Below, in pieces: positions 7,873 to 12,581 of a stretch of 12,581 bases of DNA. The stretch lies in contig JAQWTF010000011.1 of assembly GCA_029242825.1 (NCBI GenBank), positions 1 through 12,581 on the forward strand, given 5' to 3'. Positions within the stretch are counted from its first letter, which is position 1. Each line of letters starts with the position of its first letter. The translations under genes were made by a program, and so were the position numbers. Source of the DNA: MAG-120531 sp029242825 (GTDB lineage: Bacteria; Bacteroidota; Bacteroidia; Flavobacteriales; Flavobacteriaceae). The notes below the pieces were generated by a model that was not told the DNA's origin, made no database searches, and worked only from the letters and a program-made list of their open reading frames with translations.

Positions 7873-9933
7873 ATGACTTTTCCTAATACGCCTCAGGCAG
7901 CAAAGAAAAATAAAACACTATCACATTTAGGTTTTGAAAGAGTAGATCCATATTTCTGGATGAATGATAGAGATGCCCCAGAAGTGATGGAGTACCTTGA
8001 AGCAGAAAATAACTATTACGATCAGGCTACAGCTCATACAAAAGAATTTCAAGCTAGTCTTTTTGAAGAAATGAAGTCTAGAATTAAAGAAGACGACAGT
8101 TCTGTTCCCTATAAGCACAACGGATATTGGTATATTACCAAGTATGAACTTGGAAAAGAATACCCTATTTATACCCGTAAAAAAGGACATTTATCTGCTG
8201 AAGAAGAATTATTGTTAGATTGTAATGTTTTGGCAGAAAACTATGAGTATTTTAGTTTGGGAGGTTTCTCTGTGAGTCCTGACAATACTTTATGTGTTTT
8301 TTCTACTGACACGGTGTCTAGGAGACAATACACCTTACACGTTAAAAATATAATCACTGGTGAGTTGTTATTGGACAGAATAGAGAATACCACTGGAAGC
8401 GCTAGTTGGGCTGCTGATAATCAGACCTTTTTTTACACTTCAAAAAACGAACAGACCCTCAGATCGGAGGCAATCTATAGACATAAGATAGGACAGGACA
8501 ATGAAGATGTAAAGATTTATGAAGAGTTGGACGAAACCTTTAATGCTTATGTTTTTAAAACAAAGAGTAAGAAATATATTGTCATTGGATCTTCTAGTAC
8601 CTTAACAACGGAATACAGCATTTTTCGAGCAGACGAGCCAGAAGCTACCCCTGTTATTTTTAGCCCTAGGACGAGAGGTTTAGAGTATGATTTAAACCAT
8701 TACGGAGACCACTTTTATGTGCTCACTAATAAAGATGAAGCCGTTAATTTTAAGGTGATGAAAGTTCATGAGTCCAATACTCATATGTCTCATTGGGAAG
8801 ACTTTATACCCCATAGACCTGAAGTGTTACTTGAAGACATTACCATCTTTAAAGACTATTATGTGCTCTCAGAGAGAACGAACGGTTTAAGTTGTATTCA
8901 AATTGTTCCATGGGACACGAGTACAGCACCTCATTACTTGCCTTTTGACAATGAAACCTATACCGCATATGTAGGAACAAATCCTGAATTTGATACAGAA
9001 ATGCTTCGTTTTGGCTACAATAGCATGACTACGCCCGCTAGTGTATACGATTACAATATGGCAACTAAATCCAAAGAACTTTTGAAGCAGCAAGAAGTTT
9101 TAGGTGGTACTTTTAAAGAGGAGAATTATGCTTCTCAAAGGGTTTGGGCTACCGCTAAAGACGGTGTAAAGGTGCCTATTTCATTAGTGTATCACAAAGA
9201 CACCCCTTTAGATGGAAGCAGTCCTTTGCTTCAATACGGTTACGGTTCTTATGGACATACTTCAGATCCTTATTTTTCTACCGTGAGGCTGAGTTTATTG
9301 GACAGGGGATTTGTTTATGCTATTGCACATATTCGCGGGGGTGAATACTTGGGAAGACCCTGGTATGAAGACGGTAAATTGCTTACTAAGCGCAATACCT
9401 TTACAGATTTCATAGCCTGTTCAGAATTTTTAATCTCAGAAAAATTCACTTTTGCTAAGGGCTTGTTTGCCTATGGCGGATCTGCCGGTGGACTTTTAAT
9501 GGGAGCAGTTATGAATATGGCCCCAAATCTATACAAAGGGATTATAGCCAGTGTGCCATTTGTAGATGTAGTTACTACCATGTTAGATAGCAGTATTCCA
9601 CTTACCACTGGGGAGTATGACGAATGGGGTAACCCAAATGAAGTAGATTATTACAATTATATGATGTCTTATTCTCCTTATGACAATGTCAGCGCTCAAG
9701 ACTATCCAAATACATTGATTATAACGGGTTATCACGATTCTCAAGTACAGTATTGGGAGCCTGCCAAATGGGTGGCTAAATTGAGGGACTTAAAGACCGA
9801 TCAAAATACTTTGTTATTCAATACTAATATGGAAGCAGGACATTCAGGTGCTTCGGGTAGGTTCGAGGCTTTAAGGGAAATTGCCAAAGAATATGCCTTT
9901 ATTTTAGATTTAGCCCAGAAAATAGGGGTTTAA
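7873..9933 (+). CDS. ptrB: Oligopeptidase B (S9 family serine peptidase)
   Basis: This cytosolic peptidase of the prolyl oligopeptidase family cleaves short peptides after Arg or Lys. At 686 residues it equals the E. coli length. The N-terminus (DPYFWMNDRDAPEVMEYLEAEN, about 26-47) is the family opening, the beta-propeller follows, and the alpha/beta-hydrolase domain begins around 420. The catalytic triad is visible: S537 in YGGSAGG, D622 in GYHDSQVQYWEPAKW and H657 in EAGHSGASGRFE. All three sit five residues after the E. coli residues S532, D617 and H652. The acidic S1 pocket that gives basic-residue specificity is present as E581 and D583 in TTGEYDEWGNP, where E. coli has two glutamates. 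That supports oligopeptidase B over prolyl oligopeptidase. No signal peptide is seen. It has its own TAnnTTTG element and is probably a separate transcription unit. Confidence 0.94.
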   Translation: MTFPNTPQAAKKNKTLSHLGFERVDPYFWMNDRDAPEVMEYLEAENNYYDQATAHTKEFQASLFEEMKSRIKEDDSSVPYKHNGYWYITKYELGKEYPIYTRKKGHLSAEEELLLDCNVLAENYEYFSLGGFSVSPDNTLCVFSTDTVSRRQYTLHVKNIITGELLLDRIENTTGSASWAADNQTFFYTSKNEQTLRSEAIYRHKIGQDNEDVKIYEELDETFNAYVFKTKSKKYIVIGSSSTLTTEYSIFRADEPEATPVIFSPRTRGLEYDLNHYGDHFYVLTNKDEAVNFKVMKVHESNTHMSHWEDFIPHRPEVLLEDITIFKDYYVLSERTNGLSCIQIVPWDTSTAPHYLPFDNETYTAYVGTNPEFDTEMLRFGYNSMTTPASVYDYNMATKSKELLKQQEVLGGTFKEENYASQRVWATAKDGVKVPISLVYHKDTPLDGSSPLLQYGYGSYGHTSDPYFSTVRLSLLDRGFVYAIAHIRGGEYLGRPWYEDGKLLTKRNTFTDFIACSEFLISEKFTFAKGLFAYGGSAGGLLMGAVMNMAPNLYKGIIASVPFVDVVTTMLDSSIPLTTGEYDEWGNPNEVDYYNYMMSYSPYDNVSAQDYPNTLIITGYHDSQVQYWEPAKWVAKLRDLKTDQNTLLFNTNMEAGHSGASGRFEALREIAKEYAFILDLAQKIGV

Positions 9934-9944
9934 AAAAAAACAAT

Positions 9945-9952
9945 TAAATTTG
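9945..9952 (+). promoter_or_regulatory. Putative -7 promoter element for the CBS-like gene
   Basis: TAAATTTG matches TAnnTTTG exactly, 12 bases after the oligopeptidase B stop and 41 bases before ATG 9994. A TTG at the -33 distance is missing, so this is a single-element call. Confidence 0.45.
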
Positions 9953-9993
9953 CAGTATATTCTTTTGAGAATATCTAAAACAAAAACAGTTAC

Positions 9994-11028
9994 ATGCATA
10001 AAAAGATACATGCTCACAACAGTATCCTACCTCTTATAGGAAAAACACCGCTTGTACAACTTCAAAAGACCGTTCATGGTTTTGAGGGTGAATTTTACGC
10101 TAAATTAGAAGCTTTTAACCCTGGTCATTCTGCTAAAGACAGAATTGCACAACATATTATTGCTATAGCAGAAGAAAAAGGTTTATTGAAACCAGGAGAC
10201 ACTATAGTGGAAACTACCTCTGGGAATACTGGTTTTAGTGTTGCCATGGTGAGCGCTATAAAAGGGTATAAATGTATTTTGGCAGTGAGTTCTAAATCTT
10301 CTCCAGATAAAATAGATATGTTAAGGGCCATGGGTGCTGAGGTTCATGTTTGCCCTGCCCACGTAAGTGCAGACGATCCAAGGTCTTATTACGAGGTCGC
10401 TAAGAATATTCACAAAAACACCCCAAATTCTATTTATATTAACCAGTATTTTAACAGTCTTAATACCGAGGCTCACTATCGCAGTACTGGTCCAGAAATA
10501 TGGGAAGACACCAATGGACAAATTACCCATTTGGTAGCCTGTAGTGGTACTGGAGGAACTATTTCCGGTACAGCACAATTCTTAAAAGAACAGAATCCAG
10601 AAATTAAAGTCATAGGAATAGACGCTTATGGATCTATTTTAAAAGGATATCACGAAACTGGTGAAATTAATCCAGAAGATATTTTTCCCTACAGAATAGA
10701 AGGTTTAGGGAAAAATCTAGTCCCTACAGCGACTGATTTTAATGCGATTGATTATTTTATAAAAGTGACTGATCACGAAAGTGCGCACACTGCTAGGGAA
10801 ATTTCTAAATCCGAAGGGATTTTTGCGGGTTATACCTCAGGTGCAGCACTACAAGGTGTAAAACAACTTAGTGCCTCTGGGGTATTTGATAAAAACGCAA
10901 AAGTGGTTGTCATTTTTCCTGATCACGGTTCAAAATACATGAGTAAAATTTACTCTGACGAGTGGATGTCTGCTCAAGGTTTCCTTGAGGAGTCTAAAAT
11001 ATTAGATACACAAAAGGCGTCAAGATAG
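9994..11028 (+). CDS. CBS-like PLP enzyme, probable cysteate synthase of sulfonolipid synthesis
   Basis: This fold-type II PLP enzyme of the cysteine synthase / cystathionine beta-synthase family has 344 residues. Visible features are PLP lysine K48 in HSAKDRIA, the substrate loop TSGNTG at 75-80, the phosphate loop GTGGT at 185-189, and GYTSGAA near the C-terminus for the pyridine nitrogen. Several stretches look more like CBS than CysK: RAMGAEVHVCPAHVSADDPRSYY, GIDAYGSILK and YRIEGLGKNLVPTATDF. It lacks both the haem N-terminus and the C-terminal CBS-domain pair of animal enzymes. The next gene is an alpha-oxoamine synthase. In capnine producers such as Capnocytophaga and Flavobacterium, a CBS-like enzyme makes L-cysteate from O-phosphoserine and sulfite, which the acyltransferase then uses. 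On that basis I infer cysteate synthase. Cysteine synthase or cystathionine beta-synthase activity cannot be excluded from sequence. Fold family is very sure, specific substrate moderately so. Confidence 0.8.
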   Translation: MHKKIHAHNSILPLIGKTPLVQLQKTVHGFEGEFYAKLEAFNPGHSAKDRIAQHIIAIAEEKGLLKPGDTIVETTSGNTGFSVAMVSAIKGYKCILAVSSKSSPDKIDMLRAMGAEVHVCPAHVSADDPRSYYEVAKNIHKNTPNSIYINQYFNSLNTEAHYRSTGPEIWEDTNGQITHLVACSGTGGTISGTAQFLKEQNPEIKVIGIDAYGSILKGYHETGEINPEDIFPYRIEGLGKNLVPTATDFNAIDYFIKVTDHESAHTAREISKSEGIFAGYTSGAALQGVKQLSASGVFDKNAKVVVIFPDHGSKYMSKIYSDEWMSAQGFLEESKILDTQKASR

Positions 11029-11081
11029 TATTTTAAAACACATATATTCATTTAACAACTACAGACACAGACCCTAAATAA

Positions 11082-11114
11082 TTGAGGTGTCTTGTTAAAA
11101 ATTAATTACTTTTG
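11082..11114 (+). promoter_or_regulatory. Putative promoter of the alpha-oxoamine synthase gene (TTG / TAnnTTTG)
   Basis: TTG at 11082-11084 and TACTTTTG at 11107-11114 match both halves of the flavobacterial consensus, with 22 bases between. The start of transcription would fall near 11120, about 14 bases before ATG 11134. This is the best promoter in the window. It also argues against an upstream TTG start at 11092, which would lie before the transcript begins. Confidence 0.6.
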
Positions 11115-11133
11115 TAGCATATTTAAAACACGC

Positions 11134-12393
11134 ATGAGAGATCTTTTCGAAAGAATTAAAGAAAATAAAGGGCCATTAGGAAAATGGGCCTCACAGGCAG
11201 AAGGTTATTTTGTATTCCCTAAATTAGAAGGTCCTATATCTAATAGAATGTCTTTTAGGGGAAAAGAAGTGATTACCTGGAGTATTAATGATTACTTAGG
11301 ATTGGCTAATTTACCCGAGATTAAAGCGGTGGACGGTGCAGCTGCTTTAGAGCATGGTGCTGCTTACCCAATGGGGGCTAGAATGATGAGTGGTCACACT
11401 GATTTTCATGAGCAATTGCAAAATGAATTGGCTGAATTTGTGGAAAAAGAGGCTGCATACCTTTTAAACTTCGGTTATCAGGGGATAATGTCTACTATAG
11501 ACGCATTAGTTTCTAAGGATGACATTATTGTTTATGATGTAGACGCACACGCTTGTATTATAGATGGAGTTCGTTTGCATATGGGTAAGCGATTTACCTT
11601 TAAACACAACGACATAGAGAGTTTAGAAAAAAATCTTGAACGGGCTACAAAAATGGCAGAGCAAACTGGCGGAGGGATCCTAGTGATTTCAGAAGGCGTG
11701 TTTGGAATGCGTGGAGAGCAAGGTAAGTTAAAAGAGATTGTTGCCCTTAAGCAAAAATTTAACTTTAGATTACTAGTAGACGACGCCCACGGTTTTGGAA
11801 CACTTGGTAAGACAGGTGCTGGAGCAGGTGAGGAGCAAGGCATACAGGCAGACATAGACGTTTATTTTGCCACTTTTGCAAAGTCTATGGCAGGTATAGG
11901 TGCATTTATTGCAGCAGATAAGGAAATTATTGACTACTTGAAATACAATTTGCGTTCTCAAATGTTCGCAAAGTCACTTCCAATGGTTTATGTTAAAGGA
12001 GCTCTGAAGCGATTAGACATGCTTAGAACACAACCTGAGCTCAAAGAAAACCTTTGGCGTAATGTGAATGCATTGCAATCTGGTTTAAAGGCACAAGGTT
12101 TTGATATAGGAACTACGACTAGTTGTGTTACTCCAGTTTATCTAAACGGAAGTATCCCAGAAGCTATGGCATTGGTGAAGGATCTACGAGAAAACCACGG
12201 TATTTTTTGCTCAATTGTAGTCTATCCTGTAATTCCTAAAGGATTGATTTTGTTGAGATTAATTCCAACAGCAACTCATACACAAGAAGATATAGACCTC
12301 ACTTTAACCGCTTTTTCAGCGATTAGAGAGCGATTAGAAAATGGTACTTATAAAAGACTTTCTGCAGCAGTAAGTGCTGCTATGGGAGAATAG
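11134..12393 (+). CDS. Alpha-oxoamine synthase, probable cysteate fatty acyltransferase (capnine synthesis)
   Basis: This fold-type I PLP enzyme of the alpha-oxoamine synthase family (serine palmitoyltransferase, BioF, Kbl relatives) has 419 residues. The PLP lysine is K250 in TFAKSMAGIGAF. H139 in DVDAHACIIDG stacks on the cofactor, D216-D217-A-H219 (DDAHGFGTLG) holds the pyridine ring, and R375 in ILLRLIPTATHT is placed to bind the amino acid carboxylate. TFAKSMAGIG and RSQMFAKSLP look closer to serine palmitoyltransferase-like enzymes than to Kbl or BioF. With the CBS-like gene directly upstream, the likely reaction is decarboxylative condensation of L-cysteate with a fatty acyl thioester to 3-dehydrocapnine, the step assigned to this enzyme type in Flavobacterium johnsoniae and Capnocytophaga. 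Serine palmitoyltransferase is the main alternative. ATG 11134 is preferred because it follows a good promoter and starts the conserved MRDLFERIKENKGPLG. The expected reductase is not in the window. Confidence 0.84.
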   Translation: MRDLFERIKENKGPLGKWASQAEGYFVFPKLEGPISNRMSFRGKEVITWSINDYLGLANLPEIKAVDGAAALEHGAAYPMGARMMSGHTDFHEQLQNELAEFVEKEAAYLLNFGYQGIMSTIDALVSKDDIIVYDVDAHACIIDGVRLHMGKRFTFKHNDIESLEKNLERATKMAEQTGGGILVISEGVFGMRGEQGKLKEIVALKQKFNFRLLVDDAHGFGTLGKTGAGAGEEQGIQADIDVYFATFAKSMAGIGAFIAADKEIIDYLKYNLRSQMFAKSLPMVYVKGALKRLDMLRTQPELKENLWRNVNALQSGLKAQGFDIGTTTSCVTPVYLNGSIPEAMALVKDLRENHGIFCSIVVYPVIPKGLILLRLIPTATHTQEDIDLTLTAFSAIRERLENGTYKRLSAAVSAAMGE

Positions 12394-12419
12394 AGGTCTT
12401 TTTAAGAATACAAACACAC

Positions 12420-12456
12420 AAAAAAAGCCTGATAGTTTTACTATCAGGCTTTTTTT
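12420..12456. terminator. Symmetric bidirectional terminator
   Basis: Seven As, then GCCTGATAG, a TTTTA loop, CTATCAGGC and seven Ts form a perfect 9-bp stem that the A and T tracts can extend. It works in both directions: it ends the alpha-oxoamine synthase transcript (stop at 12391-12393) and the convergent minus-strand gene, whose stop codon lies at the base of the stem. Confidence 0.93.
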
Positions 12457-12581
12457 ATAAGGATTTTTTATAGGTCCTTCTGCGCTTGTGCACTTTTGGA
12501 TCAAAAGCACTCCATAAATTCTTTATGGCAATATTTTCTTCTAGCTCAGGGGTTCTAATACATTTTTCAATACCTCTCTTA
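12455..12581 (-). CDS. 3' end of an unidentified minus-strand gene (partial)
   Basis: On the minus strand a frame is open from the window edge (first full codon at 12580) to TAA at 12457-12455, giving 41 C-terminal residues: KRGIEKCIRTPELEENIAIK, then NLWSAFDPKVHKRRRTYKKSL. The other frame I read across this stretch meets a stop at once. The stop codon at the foot of a terminator that also works on the minus strand supports a real gene end. The tail is very basic (HKRRRTYKK), which could suit nucleic-acid or phospholipid contact, but I do not recognise the family. The start lies outside the window. Confidence 0.6.
   Translation of the reverse strand, partial: KRGIEKCIRTPELEENIAIKNLWSAFDPKVHKRRRTYKKSL

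Noticed and set aside
9994..11028. Plain annotation as housekeeping cysteine synthase (CysK)
   Set aside because: The stretch after the TSGNTG loop and the GSILK / EGLGKNLVPT segments look CBS-like, and the neighbour is an alpha-oxoamine synthase rather than a sulfur-assimilation gene; still not fully excluded.
11092..11133. An upstream TTG start adding 14 residues to the alpha-oxoamine synthase
   Set aside because: The extension covers the -7 promoter element and would begin before the predicted transcript; ATG 11134 gives a sensible N-terminus.
11532..11855. A 107-codon open frame on the minus strand inside the alpha-oxoamine synthase gene
   Set aside because: It is the mirror of a conserved catalytic region, with a Cys/Ser/Pro-rich product typical of antisense frames.

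Overview
The window looks like chromosomal DNA from a member of the Flavobacteriaceae (Bacteroidota). The base composition is AT-rich. No start codon has a convincing Shine-Dalgarno sequence, and several genes are preceded by the TAnnTTTG element of Bacteroidota promoters. The gene content fits too: a TonB-plug/beta-barrel outer-membrane protein with an N-terminal carboxypeptidase-regulatory-like domain, a DUF5117/DUF4953-type secreted metalloprotease, and a pair of PLP enzymes that match sulfonolipid synthesis. I see no phage, insertion sequence, CRISPR array, tRNA or rRNA. No gap between genes is longer than about 120 bases.

Left part, minus strand (79-4259): prfB comes first in transcription order, followed by a small exported protein with a lysine-rich tail, then an 840-residue outer-membrane beta-barrel receptor. 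The last two overlap by one base and are probably translationally coupled. prfB carries the classical autoregulatory +1 programmed frameshift, so its real coding region runs from 4259 to 3149 and encodes a 369-residue release factor 2. A hairpin terminator sits at the window's left edge.

Right part, plus strand (4381-12393), all in one direction: a secreted zinc metalloprotease, a low-specificity L-threonine aldolase 10 bases behind it, oligopeptidase B, a cystathionine-beta-synthase-like PLP enzyme, and an alpha-oxoamine synthase. The last three each have a TAnnTTTG element in front, so they may be transcribed separately. A strong symmetric terminator at 12420-12456 separates them from the 3' end of a minus-strand gene that enters from the right edge.

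The most interesting biology is the CBS-like enzyme next to the alpha-oxoamine synthase. Together they fit the first two steps of capnine (sulfonolipid) synthesis: cysteate from phosphoserine and sulfite, then condensation with a fatty acyl thioester. Sulfonolipids are hallmark envelope lipids of gliding Bacteroidota. The second point of interest is the full AGGAGG stimulator in the prfB frameshift site, in a lineage whose ribosomes largely ignore Shine-Dalgarno sequences at start codons. I did not find a clearly new system; most of the window is ordinary flavobacterial core genome.
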